Positions 10,032 to 19,213 of a stretch of DNA of 64,000 bases are shown here, piece after piece. Positions within the stretch are counted from its first letter, which is position 1. Every line of letters begins with the position of its first letter. The position numbers and the translations under genes were made by a program. Source of the stretch: Paraburkholderia phytofirmans OLGA172 (GTDB lineage Bacteria; Pseudomonadota; Gammaproteobacteria; Burkholderiales; Burkholderiaceae); the NCBI RefSeq assembly GCF_001634365.1, contig NZ_CP014579.1, positions 2,294,001-2,358,000 of the forward strand, in the 5' to 3' direction. The notes under the pieces are model-generated. The model was not told the origin of the DNA. It did not search any database and was given only the letters and a program-made list of their open reading frames with translations.

Positions 10032-10171
10032 ATAAACACTGAGTCGCCAACAATACCGCATCTCTTGCATCAGATAGTCGCAATTGATTTGCATAGCGAA
10101 ATATAATTTATAGAGAGCTATCTCAACGACTACAATGGTAATTGACCTTCCCCGAACCAAGGAGATTAGAC

Positions 10172-10360
10172 ATGGCAACTTTGAATAGAGACGAGGCGGT
10201 TCGCAAGGCGATTGAACTGGTCGACACTGCACTGGCTGCAGGTCTGATCAAGGATGTGAATCCCTGCAGCTACAATCATCCTGAGAAGTCGGGAAGGGAT
10301 ACAGCTCAGTATCTCTGTGGGTTGATGCAGGGGCTTGCAGAAAAGATCGCTGAGCTGTAA
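10172..10360 (+). CDS. Small hypothetical protein
   Basis: A 62-residue, mainly helical protein (MATLNRDEAVRKAIELVDTA...). AGGAG lies 7 nt before the ATG at 10172, which I prefer to the start ten codons upstream. It has no signal peptide, membrane segment or cysteine pair; there are two cysteines. I do not recognise a family. An inverted repeat follows directly downstream, as expected for a small monocistronic gene. Confidence 0.55.
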   Translation: MATLNRDEAVRKAIELVDTALAAGLIKDVNPCSYNHPEKSGRDTAQYLCGLMQGLAEKIAEL

Positions 10361-10375
10361 CGATTTGCCTCATCC

Positions 10376-10403
10376 GATGGGCGTCTCGCTCGAGACGCCC
10401 ATC
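10376..10403. terminator. Perfect 13-bp inverted repeat, probable bidirectional terminator
   Basis: GATGGGCGTCTCG, two bases, then its exact reverse complement. It sits 16 bp after the stop of the small gene at 10172 and 60 bp before the end of the converging outer-membrane efflux gene. There is no T-tract on the plus side, so intrinsic termination is plausible, not proven. Confidence 0.6.
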
Positions 10404-10465
10404 CCCATCTGATTGCATCAATGGTCAAAGCGACCTTCAATTCTGAACTCGGATTGCTAGCCCTT

Positions 10466-12010
10466 TTACTTCACCGAAATGCTCTCTTCCATACCGGGAG
10501 CAAGTGGAGTCGCTTCTGCATCCCCCCAACCGCCTCCAAGTGCACGCACCAGATTCACCGTAGCGACAGCCTGCACACCGGAAAGCTGTACAGCGGCACG
10601 CTGGGACTGCAGGACGGTTCGCTGGGCATCGATAACGTCAAGGTAGTTGACCGCGCCTTCCTTATACTGCGTACTTGATAGCTGCTCTGCTCTCGATGAC
10701 GCGTCAACTGCCTCGGATTGAGTCTGAACCTGGTCTCGCAGGATCCTCAGATCCGACAGGTTGTCCTCCACTTCCTTGAATGCCGTCAGGACCTGTTGGC
10801 GATAAAGCGCAACATCCTCCTCGTAGACTGCCCTGGAATTTGCCAGATTCCCTTTACGCTTACCTCCATCAAACAGAGGGATGGTAAGTGCCGTACCGAC
10901 CAGAGGACCTAGCAGAAACGCCCGGCTCGACCACTTGAACAGATCCGCCAGAGTCGCTGCCTCAAAGCCGCCAGAACCTGTCAGGATTAGCGATGGAAAG
11001 TACGCAGATTTGGCAACTCCTATCCTGGCATTCGCCGCGATCATCGCCTGCTCTGCCGCCGCCACATCGGGCCGGCGCTCGAGAAGCGACGAAGGCAGAC
11101 CCGGCGGGACGCTAACTTTTATGGGTTCAATTGGACTCGCGGCCATTGAAAATTCAGACGGCGCACGCCCCAGCAGGACGGCCAGACTGTGCTCCGACGC
11201 CGTGCGCATACGCTGCACGGTCATCTCGTCCGATCGAGCTGTCGCCAACTCCGAGCGAGCTCTAGCCAGGTCAAGCTCACTGATATCACCCTCGCGATAC
11301 TTATGCTGGACCAATTCCAGGGCTTGCTGGCGCAGCGTAACGGTACGTCTGAAGACGTCAATCTCTGCATCAAGCTCTCGGAGTTTGAAGTAGTTTTGCG
11401 CGACATCCGCTTGCAAGGCAAGAAGGACCGACTTGAGCAGCGCTTCACTTCGCTGAGCATCCGCTTTCGATGCCTGCACGGAGTCAGCGACCCGACCGAA
11501 GAGGTCTACCTCGTAGGCGGCGTTCGCCTGCGCACGCCACAGGGTTTGGGATGGGAAATCAGTTCCGTCCGGTTGGAACTGTGACGCGGGCGATACCTTT
11601 TCTCGAGTCGGGCCAAATCCGGCGTTGACTGTCGGAAACAGACCGGACCTGACGGTTTGCGTAATGGCTCGCGATTCCTTCACACGGGCAACCGCCGCCT
11701 CGAGATTCTGATTATTGAGCGCCGCTTCGGACTCAAGTTCGTCGAGTTTGGGGTCGTTGAAAATCGTCCACCACTCACCCCGTGGAATTGACTCAGACGG
11801 TTGCGCGGTCTTCCACGTGCTGCCGTCGGCCAGTGGTGCCGTATCAGAACTGAGGGACGGTGTCGCGCCCTGAAGTTCTTTAAATGGTGTGGCAGATCCA
11901 CTGACTGGCGGCCTGTCGTACTTGGGGGCAAGGGAGCAACCGGCCGCTATCGCCAGACATCCCGAGCAGGAGATCCACCGCATAGACCATTTATATATTG
12001 TGGGTACCAT
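10466..12010 (-). CDS. RND efflux outer-membrane lipoprotein (NodT/OprM family)
   Basis: A 514-residue outer-membrane channel of the TolC-like OMF group. The N terminus has a lipoprotein signal with the lipobox IAAGC-S near residue 25. Two OEP repeats are visible: ALNNQNLEAAVARVKESRA in the first half, and KSAYFPSLILTGSGGF with DGGKRKGNLANSRAVYEE in the second. It forms the outer duct of the tripartite pump encoded just upstream: the pump gene stops 15 bp before this ATG, which has GGAG upstream. Expression as the last gene of a three-gene operon is expected. Confidence 0.93.
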   Translation of the reverse strand: MVPTIYKWSMRWISCSGCLAIAAGCSLAPKYDRPPVSGSATPFKELQGATPSLSSDTAPLADGSTWKTAQPSESIPRGEWWTIFNDPKLDELESEAALNNQNLEAAVARVKESRAITQTVRSGLFPTVNAGFGPTREKVSPASQFQPDGTDFPSQTLWRAQANAAYEVDLFGRVADSVQASKADAQRSEALLKSVLLALQADVAQNYFKLRELDAEIDVFRRTVTLRQQALELVQHKYREGDISELDLARARSELATARSDEMTVQRMRTASEHSLAVLLGRAPSEFSMAASPIEPIKVSVPPGLPSSLLERRPDVAAAEQAMIAANARIGVAKSAYFPSLILTGSGGFEAATLADLFKWSSRAFLLGPLVGTALTIPLFDGGKRKGNLANSRAVYEEDVALYRQQVLTAFKEVEDNLSDLRILRDQVQTQSEAVDASSRAEQLSSTQYKEGAVNYLDVIDAQRTVLQSQRAAVQLSGVQAVATVNLVRALGGGWGDAEATPLAPGMEESISVK

Positions 12011-12025
12011 GCCTTGCTCCTTCGG

Positions 12026-15000
12026 TTATTCCGAGGCATCTATTCCGCGCACAGTCGGCCGCTTGCCGTGCCGGTCGACGATCACCTCGCCACCCGCTAG
12101 TTTGCGGAGCAAGACGTAGAACACGGGGATTAACATCAGCCCAAATACGGTCATCCCCAACATCCCGGAGAACACAGCGATGCCCATCGCGTGCCGCATT
12201 TCCGACCCGGCGCCTTCCGACACAACCAGCGGGATGACGCCCATGATGAAAGCGATGGACGTCATCAATATCGGACGCAGTCGCAGCCGGCTGGCTTCGA
12301 CCGCGGCTTCGACTATCGTCCGGCCCTGCATTTCCAGCTCTCGAGCGAATTCCACAATGAGAATTGCGTTCTTCGCTGACAGGCCGACAAGGACCATCAG
12401 ACCGATTTGCGTGAAAATGTTGTTGTCGCCATCAGTAAGCCACACGCCGGTAAGCGCGGCCAGGATGCTCATTGGCACAATCATGATCACAGCGAGTGGC
12501 AACGAGAGGCTTTCGTACAACGCAGCCAGTACGAGGAAAACCAGCAAAACGCTAATCGGGAAGACATATACTGCCGAATTTCCTGCCAGAATCTGCTGAT
12601 ACGCTAGGTCGGTCCACTCGTACTTGATCCCGTTTGGAAGCGTTTGAGCCGCAACCCGATCAATGGCCTTCTGGGCTTCGTTGTTTGAAAAGCCTAACGA
12701 GGGTCCAGAGTTGATATCAGCCGCCGTGTACGCGTTGTACCGGACAACATCGTCTGGACCGTAAGTCGGGGTGACTGTGACTACCGATGAGAGCGGCACC
12801 ATATCGCCATCAGCATTCCGCGTCTTCAGGAACCCCAGATCGCCTGTATGGGATCTGAATGGGGCATCGGCCTGAACACGAACCTGGTAGACTCGACCGA
12901 ATTTGTTGAAATCGTTGACGTAGAAAGAGCCGAGGTAAATCTGGAGGGTGCTGAAGATGTCCGTGACCGCCACGCCGAGCTGTTTTGCCCGTGTGCGGTC
13001 GATGTCGACGTTGATCTGCGGCACGTTGATCTGATAGCTGGAAAACGCTGGTCCCAGCTCAGGTGTCTGCGCGGCAACCTTCAGGAACTTTTGAGCTGCG
13101 TCGTTCAAGGCGGAATACCCTAGTGCGGCTCGATCTTCAAGTTGAAGCTTGAACCCACCCACTGTGCCAAGCCCCAATACGGGTGGCGGAGGGAAAACCG
13201 CGATGTACGCTTCCTTGATTGCCGCGTACTTCTTGTTTAGCGCCTCCGTAATCGCGGGACCGGACGTCTCTTTGGTAGTTCGCTTGTCGAAGTCAGACAG
13301 GCAGATGAAGATGACCGCCGCACTTGACGAGTGAACAAAGCCGTTGATGGACATCCCCGGATGCTCAACTGCGTCCTGTACCCCGGGTTGTTTCATTGCG
13401 ATTTCACTCATCTGCCTGACTACCTGCTCCGTCCGGTCTAATGACGCTCCGTTAGGAAGCTGGGCAAACGCCACGAGATACTGCTTGTCCTGTGCAGGCA
13501 CGAACCCGCCTGGCACCATCTTGCCCATTAGCAAAGTCAGGCCTATCAGGACCGCGTAGAGACCCAACATCGGGCCTTTGTGCAAGACGACGATTCCGAC
13601 ACTGCCCCCATACTTCTCCGATCCAGATTTGAAGGTCCGGTTGAAAACACGGAAGAATCCGCCGAACACGGTCTCCATGCCCCGTGTCAACCAGTCCTTC
13701 GGTTCCTCATGACCTTTAAGCATGAGCGCTGCAAGCGCCGGCGAGAGCGTGAGCGAATTGAAGGCAGAGATAACCGTAGATATCGCGATCGTTACGGCAA
13801 ACTGCTTGTAGAACTGCCCAGTCAGGCCTGACATGAACGCGAGCGGCACAAACACCGCAACAAGCGTCAGCGCGATTGCAACAATAGGCCCGCTCACCTC
13901 CTCCATCGCTTTGTAGGTGGCGTCTTTGACCGACATCCCGGTCTCGATATTTCGCTCGACGTTCTCGACGACGACAATCGCATCGTCGACGACTATACCA
14001 ATGGCGAGGACCATGCCGAAGAGGGACAATGCGTTTATCGAAAAGCCGAACGCCAGCATGAGCGAGAACGTCCCGATGATGGACACCGGAACCGCTATCA
14101 GCGGAATGACCGAAGCCCGCCACGTCTGCAAGAAGATGACGACGACAATCACAACAAGAATGATGGCTTCGAAAAGCGTGTGGATGACCGCGTGGATGCT
14201 CGCCTTTACGAACTGCGTCGGATCGTAGACGATGCGATACTCAACGCCAGGAGGGAAATCGGCCTTGAGCTCCTCCATTGTTTTTCGAACGTTCGCGGAA
14301 ATATCGAGCGAATTTGCCCCGGGCTGCTGGAACACCCACATCGCGACAGCGGGCTTGTTATTTAACAGTGAACGGTCTGCATACTCGGCGGCGGAAAGCT
14401 CGACCCGCGCGACGTCTCGCAGGTGCGTGACAGCGCCATCCTTACCCGTTTTCAGGACAATGTTTCTGAAGTCCTCTTCCGTCTGCAGCCGCCCTCTGGC
14501 ATTTACATTCAATTGAACAGTGGCATCAGGCGTTGCCGGTGAGGCGCCGATCTGACCGGCGGCAACCTGCACGTTCTGCTCGCGAATCGCATTCACCACG
14601 TCCGTCGCGGCCATGTTCCGCTGGGCCACCTTCTGAGGATCAAGCCATATCCGCATTGAATAGTCGCCCGCTCCCTTTAACTGCACCTCCCCAACACCGG
14701 GAATTCGCTGAAGCCGGTCGCGGACGTTGATCAACCCGTAGTTTCTGAGGTAAATCAGGTTGTATCGACTGTTCGGGGAAATCAGATGCACCACCATCGT
14801 CAATGTCGGCGACGATTTGATTGTCGTTACCCCAAGCCGCTGCACGTCCTCGGGAAGACGTGGCAACGCCTGGGAGACGCGATTTTCAACGAGTTGCTGC
14901 GCGAGATTCGGATTCGTTCCCAGCTTGAACGTAATTCTGATGCTCAGGTTACCGTCGCTGGTCGCCTGTGACTCCATGTACAACATATCCTCGACACCAT

Positions 15001-15214
15001 TGATCTGCTCCTCAAGCGGAGCTGCGACGCTTGCGGCAATGACCTTTGGATTAGCTCCCGGATAGGACGCTTTGACGACCACAGATGGGGGAACAATCTC
15101 GGGATACTCCGAAATCGGCAACTTGAATATCGAGATGACGCCGCCCAGCAGGATCAGCACCGACAAGACCGCAGCGAAGATGGGGCGGTCGATGAAAAAG
15201 CGGGATATGTTCAT
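12026..15214 (-). CDS. RND efflux inner-membrane pump (HAE1 family)
   Basis: A 1062-residue proton-driven multidrug pump. The start is the ATG of MNISRFFIDRPIFA at 15214; the longer upstream frame overlaps the adaptor gene and is not needed. The proton-relay Asp pair is visible in GIVVDDAIVVVENVERN. The usual two-fold repeat (two sets of membrane helices with two large periplasmic loops) and the late motif SAKNAILIVEFARELEMQG are present. It belongs to the MexB/MexF/AcrB class; the substrate cannot be told. It lies between the adaptor gene (25 bp upstream) and the outer-membrane gene (15 bp downstream). Confidence 0.96.
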   Translation of the reverse strand: MNISRFFIDRPIFAAVLSVLILLGGVISIFKLPISEYPEIVPPSVVVKASYPGANPKVIAASVAAPLEEQINGVEDMLYMESQATSDGNLSIRITFKLGTNPNLAQQLVENRVSQALPRLPEDVQRLGVTTIKSSPTLTMVVHLISPNSRYNLIYLRNYGLINVRDRLQRIPGVGEVQLKGAGDYSMRIWLDPQKVAQRNMAATDVVNAIREQNVQVAAGQIGASPATPDATVQLNVNARGRLQTEEDFRNIVLKTGKDGAVTHLRDVARVELSAAEYADRSLLNNKPAVAMWVFQQPGANSLDISANVRKTMEELKADFPPGVEYRIVYDPTQFVKASIHAVIHTLFEAIILVVIVVVIFLQTWRASVIPLIAVPVSIIGTFSLMLAFGFSINALSLFGMVLAIGIVVDDAIVVVENVERNIETGMSVKDATYKAMEEVSGPIVAIALTLVAVFVPLAFMSGLTGQFYKQFAVTIAISTVISAFNSLTLSPALAALMLKGHEEPKDWLTRGMETVFGGFFRVFNRTFKSGSEKYGGSVGIVVLHKGPMLGLYAVLIGLTLLMGKMVPGGFVPAQDKQYLVAFAQLPNGASLDRTEQVVRQMSEIAMKQPGVQDAVEHPGMSINGFVHSSSAAVIFICLSDFDKRTTKETSGPAITEALNKKYAAIKEAYIAVFPPPPVLGLGTVGGFKLQLEDRAALGYSALNDAAQKFLKVAAQTPELGPAFSSYQINVPQINVDIDRTRAKQLGVAVTDIFSTLQIYLGSFYVNDFNKFGRVYQVRVQADAPFRSHTGDLGFLKTRNADGDMVPLSSVVTVTPTYGPDDVVRYNAYTAADINSGPSLGFSNNEAQKAIDRVAAQTLPNGIKYEWTDLAYQQILAGNSAVYVFPISVLLVFLVLAALYESLSLPLAVIMIVPMSILAALTGVWLTDGDNNIFTQIGLMVLVGLSAKNAILIVEFARELEMQGRTIVEAAVEASRLRLRPILMTSIAFIMGVIPLVVSEGAGSEMRHAMGIAVFSGMLGMTVFGLMLIPVFYVLLRKLAGGEVIVDRHGKRPTVRGIDASE

Positions 15215-15239
15215 GACATCTTTCCCTGGTGGCTGAAGG

Positions 15240-16430
15240 CTACTGGGCGGTGTTCTCGGACAACGCAGGGCTAGCACCCATCGCCACTGTGTGTACCTCC
15301 ACAACGTCAGAAGGCTTGACTCGCTGGAGGCCGTTGACAACGATACGGTCACCCTCCTTCAGGCCATCTGATATAACCCTCAAGCCGTCGTACATGTCGC
15401 CGATCGAGACATTCCGGTACTGAACCCGATTGCTGCTATCAACGATAAGCACGAACTTCTTGTCCTGATCGGTCTCAACAGCGGCATCTTCGATAAGAAA
15501 TGCCTGGTGAGGCGCACCTCCGCCCACCTTCACCCTGGCGTACAGACCGGGTACGAGAACAGCATCGGTGTTATCAAACCGTGCGCGAACACGGATAGTC
15601 CCGGACCCGTTGTCGAGCCGGTTATCGACGGAGTCGATACGGCCCTCTCGTGAATATCCCTTCTCGTTCGCCAGCCCAAGTGAAACCGATACCTTCTCCT
15701 TGGAGTCCTTGCTCAGAAACTGGAGGTAGGTGTGCTCATCGGCGTCAAAGGAGGCATATATAGGCGAGACAGAAACGAGAGTGGTCAAGAGCGGGGCACT
15801 TGCGCCCGTCGACACAATGTTTCCCAGTGTTAGCTCGGCGCGGGATACGCGGCCAGAGACAGGCGCGACGATATTTGTGTACGCAAGGTTGATCTTTGCC
15901 GCTTCGAGTGACGCGCGAGCGGTCTTCAGGTCGGCCGAAGCGCTGCGGGCGGCATTTTGCGCCTGGTCATAGTCCCGTTTAGCGATGGCATTGTCCTTCA
16001 GCAAACGCTCTGCCCGTTCAGCGTCGGTCGATGCGTAGCCGTTCCTCGCCTGCGCTGCGGCGAGCTGCCCTTCCGCCCGGTCCACCTCTGCTATGTACGG
16101 ACGAGGGTCAATTGTGAAGAGACTGTCACCTTTCTTCACCAGACTACCGTCTTTGAAGTGGACGGCTACGATAGTGCCCGGGACCAAAGGGCGTATCTCA
16201 ACCGTGTCTATCGCCTCAATCCTCCCGGCATAGACCTGATAGTCCGTGATCGTCTTGACTACAACCGACGCCACGTCGACCTGAGGATGTGGTGCCGCGA
16301 CGGGAGCTGCGGCAGATGCCCGAGTCACAAGATAGTCACCATGCGGTTTTTTGTACGACAGGGATATTCCTAGCGCGATCATCAACATGACCGCAGTCAA
16401 TCCCCACAGCGTCCCTCTTCCGACTTTCAT
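15240..16430 (-). CDS. RND efflux periplasmic adaptor
   Basis: A 396-residue membrane-fusion protein and the first gene of the efflux operon. The N terminus has a membrane anchor (WGLTAVMLMIALGISLSY). The lipoyl/barrel halves are at VRPLVPG-like EIRPLVPGTIVAVHFKDGS and IVAPVSGRVSRAELTLGN; a coiled coil of about 80 residues (EVDRAEGQLAAAQARN...LKTARASLEAAKI) lies between them. No local repressor gene (TetR, LysR or MarR) adjoins, so regulation is from elsewhere or has been lost. Confidence 0.94.
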   Translation of the reverse strand: MKVGRGTLWGLTAVMLMIALGISLSYKKPHGDYLVTRASAAAPVAAPHPQVDVASVVVKTITDYQVYAGRIEAIDTVEIRPLVPGTIVAVHFKDGSLVKKGDSLFTIDPRPYIAEVDRAEGQLAAAQARNGYASTDAERAERLLKDNAIAKRDYDQAQNAARSASADLKTARASLEAAKINLAYTNIVAPVSGRVSRAELTLGNIVSTGASAPLLTTLVSVSPIYASFDADEHTYLQFLSKDSKEKVSVSLGLANEKGYSREGRIDSVDNRLDNGSGTIRVRARFDNTDAVLVPGLYARVKVGGGAPHQAFLIEDAAVETDQDKKFVLIVDSSNRVQYRNVSIGDMYDGLRVISDGLKEGDRIVVNGLQRVKPSDVVEVHTVAMGASPALSENTAQ

Positions 16431-17163
16431 ATCGCGTCACTCCTACAGGTACATCGACTGTCCCTACGCACTGGCTGGAGGACCTGCGGCGAAAAATCAG
16501 ACACCTTCTTCGTCCAGGCTGTATTTGTTGAAAGTGACCGAGAAGCGACTCTCTGTGAGGTTGGGTGCCGGCTACCTTCCGTGGTCGTTAGCGCTTAGCG
16601 GTGGTTGACGGCACACCGTTACGCGGCCTCGCCCTGCCGATCTAACGCAGTTTGATCAGCGTCAGCTTTGCGGATGATGTGTGGTTCCGACGCCGGCTGG
16701 GGGAATGTTTACAGTCTAGAGCGACGATACAAGGGCGGTTATTAAGACTTCTGAACCTGCCTTTGCTGCGCCGCCAGGATGGCCGGCTGTACGGTGCTAT
16801 GAAGCCCTCTCACGCGGACCGCTCGAACATGCGGTCGATGAAAATTGAGTTGGGAAGCGCTGCGCGCGGTTCCTCGATACGGGCGGGCGGCTAGCATTCG
16901 CAGGCTGCGTCGGTACAGAGAGCCTGGCGGAAAGGAATCAATGCAAGGATGACCGGCGTAGCCCGACATCCCAAATGTTGGTAGTTCGCGCTCAGTCGAA
17001 GTTTCTCTTTCTGGACCGGCTGAATCACCGCTTCAATGAAACGCTACTACGAACCGAACGACTGTCGCCACACATCAGGCCGACAATCCTCGATGGAGAG
17101 GAAGGAATGAACGATGCGCCCGCGCCCCCGAACGTTCTCGGGAGCACGCGCGCCGCTAAGCGC
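16431..17163. other. Intergenic, no gene seen
   Basis: About 730 bp upstream of the efflux operon. Short frames exist on both strands without family signal. It must hold the operon promoter. The absence of a divergent regulator here is unusual for an RND operon. Confidence 0.5.
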
Positions 17164-18300
17164 TTAGCCGGTTACTGCTTCCTCCAGCTTGGGTAGCGCC
17201 GGATAGTCGATGTAGCCTGCGGCATCGCCACCGAAGAAGGTCGCCCGATCCGCTTCGTTCAACTCGGCGCCAATTTTCAGACGCTCCGGGAGATCCGGAT
17301 TAGCGATGAACGGCCGACCAAACGCGATGATGTCGCCACGGCTGTCCGCAAGCGCTTTCTTTGCGCTTTCCACATCGTAGCCGCCTGCCAGAACCAGAAT
17401 CCCGGTGAAATTCTTCCGCATCAAGGGGATGATGGTCTTCCAGCGAGCATCGTAGCTGTCGTCCAGTACGGTACCGAGAATCTCCGGCTCAACCACATGC
17501 AGGTACGCAAGCTCGCGCCGATTGAGTTCACTGGCGACGAGACCAAACGTTTCCTCCGGCGTATCGTCGCCCATGCCCATGAAGCGGCCCATCGGCGTAA
17601 GTCTTACGGCCACGCGGTTCGCACCCACTTCCCTGATCACCGCGTCTACGACCCGAAGCAGGAAACGAGCGCGATTTTCAGAGGAGTCACCGTATTCATC
17701 CGTGCGCTTATTACTATTGCTGTTGATGAATTGGTCGAGAAGGTATCCATTTCCTGCATGGATCTCGATACCGTCCATGCCTGCGTCGATTGCGTTGCGG
17801 CTGGCAACCGCGTAGTCGGCAACAATCTGATCAATCTCTGCTACGGAAAGCGCGCGCGGCGTCGGCACGTCGGCCCAGACTCCTGCACCGTCTTCATCGA
17901 CAATAAAAGTCTTGCCCGGCACCGGCAAGGCCGAGGGGCCAACAGGCAGCGCGCCATCCGGCTGGAACGACGGATGCGATACGCGGCCAACGTGCCAGAG
18001 CTGCATGAAGATACGACCGCCCTCAGCGTGAACTGCCCGAGTTACTTCCTTCCAGCCTTCGATCTGCTCAGCGCTATGGATGCCGGGAGTCCAGGCATAG
18101 CCTTGACCTTGCGGGGAGATTTGCGCGGCTTCGGTGATAATCAGAGCAGCACTCGCGCGTTGACGGTAATACTCGACGTTCATCGCGGTCGGAACATTAC
18201 CTGTCTTTGATGCCCGCGACCGCGTTAACGGAGCCATAGCGATACGATGCGGCAAGTTGAGCACGCCGACCTTAATCGGAGAAAACATTTTGTTCGACAC
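17164..18300 (-). CDS. Old Yellow Enzyme family alkene reductase (NemA-like)
   Basis: A 378-residue FMN-dependent ene-reductase; the family reduces activated C=C bonds, N-ethylmaleimide or nitro esters with NAD(P)H. Motifs: APLTRSRA (FMN contact), IFMQLWHVGRVSHP, the substrate-binding His/Asn pair in EIHAGNGYLLDQF, and the phosphate-binding GDIIAFGRPFIANPDL. The start is GTG at 18300, with AGGAGG 6 nt upstream; the ATG three codons later has no better site. The protein at 33640-34776 is a second member. It stands alone here. Confidence 0.92.
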   Translation of the reverse strand: MSNKMFSPIKVGVLNLPHRIAMAPLTRSRASKTGNVPTAMNVEYYRQRASAALIITEAAQISPQGQGYAWTPGIHSAEQIEGWKEVTRAVHAEGGRIFMQLWHVGRVSHPSFQPDGALPVGPSALPVPGKTFIVDEDGAGVWADVPTPRALSVAEIDQIVADYAVASRNAIDAGMDGIEIHAGNGYLLDQFINSNSNKRTDEYGDSSENRARFLLRVVDAVIREVGANRVAVRLTPMGRFMGMGDDTPEETFGLVASELNRRELAYLHVVEPEILGTVLDDSYDARWKTIIPLMRKNFTGILVLAGGYDVESAKKALADSRGDIIAFGRPFIANPDLPERLKIGAELNEADRATFFGGDAAGYIDYPALPKLEEAVTG

Positions 18301-18663
18301 AACAAACCTCCTTTGAAGCAAACAGGGATGGATTTCTATCGCCGGCGGATTAAGCCATCCTGCGAGAGATATCCTTTGAACGGCAAATTAATGCCAGACA
18401 AGGTGTAAAGCGAAGAAACAGTCGTCAGGAAGTCAGCTACTGCCCTTCTCGGATATTCACCACATTCCTTGTCGATGAGGGGAGATTACGCGTAAGGCAA
18501 AGGAAAGAGAATCCGAACGGTGAGCAACGGAGTTTTGCGCCACCAGGTGACAAACGCATGCTGGAGGCGGCTCCGCAGCCCCTATCCGTTCCAATCTGGA
18601 CGGCGTCTTACTTAGGCAGGCCAGCGATTCCGTCTATGTGAAGCTGACGGCAGCGGCTCCGCA
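18301..18663. other. Intergenic, no gene seen
   Basis: About 360 bp between the Old Yellow Enzyme gene and the antiporter remnant. I see no coding signal and no clear hairpin. Confidence 0.4.
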
Positions 18664-19120
18664 TCACGGTCCAAGTAGCAGATGTAGCCTGAACTCTTCA
18701 AGGTCGAGCTCGGCCGCGATTTTGTGAAGAACGGCATCCTTGATCCGTCGCTCTTCACGGAACTTGACCAGCGCGCGCCGCGCCGCTACAACCGCCCTCA
18801 GGGCCAGATTCAGTCGACTCCGATGGCGCCGGACGTACCCCACCTCGCCTGAATCAGCGTAACCATTTGAGTCCGCGCGGACCTTGTATTCCTCGATAAG
18901 GCGCATGACCAGATCCTCGTTTCCGCCGCAATTCTTAAGGTCGATTGCTTCGAGTTCCGAGATCGAGGCGCGAAACGTTAAAGCCCGAGCTTCGAGCGCG
19001 GTTAGATAAGGGGTATCTGGGGTATCTGGACTCTCCGGGTCGTTGCGCAACTTGAGAAATCACAAGCCCCGTTGCGTCGTCTACCAGACTCTCACCTTCC
19101 AGTATGGTCACCAGGCGTCC
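18664..19120 (-). pseudogene. Internally deleted CPA1 Na+/H+ antiporter
   Basis: Two separated pieces of a NhaP/CPA1-type antiporter remain. The upstream piece, read on the minus strand from about 19120, is GRLVTILEGESLVDDATGLV. This is the family's signature (.ILEGESL.NDA..LV) in the membrane domain. A few bases later the reading frame changes, and the rest is the cytoplasmic tail only (ARRALVKFREERRIKDAVLH, then KIAAELDLEEFRL). The remaining membrane helices are missing, so a deletion has joined the middle of the membrane domain to the tail. The 128-residue tail frame has only a TTG start and is unlikely to be made on purpose. It lies directly downstream of clpK. Confidence 0.65.
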
Positions 19121-19213
19121 CGCGTCCCATGACGTCTGGGTGTCGGAACCTTAGATGTCACCCCGCTTTTGCATCGGGGCGATTCTCGGCGATCTGCCGC
19201 CCCGAGGCAGGCG

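Noticed and set aside
12026..15352. A 46-residue N-terminal extension of the RND pump.
   Set aside because: It overlaps the adaptor gene and is not part of the family; the MNISRFFIDRP start with its ribosome site is standard.
18664..19050. A separate 128-residue gene.
   Set aside because: It starts with TTG without a ribosome site, and the antiporter signature directly upstream shows it is the tail of a deleted gene.
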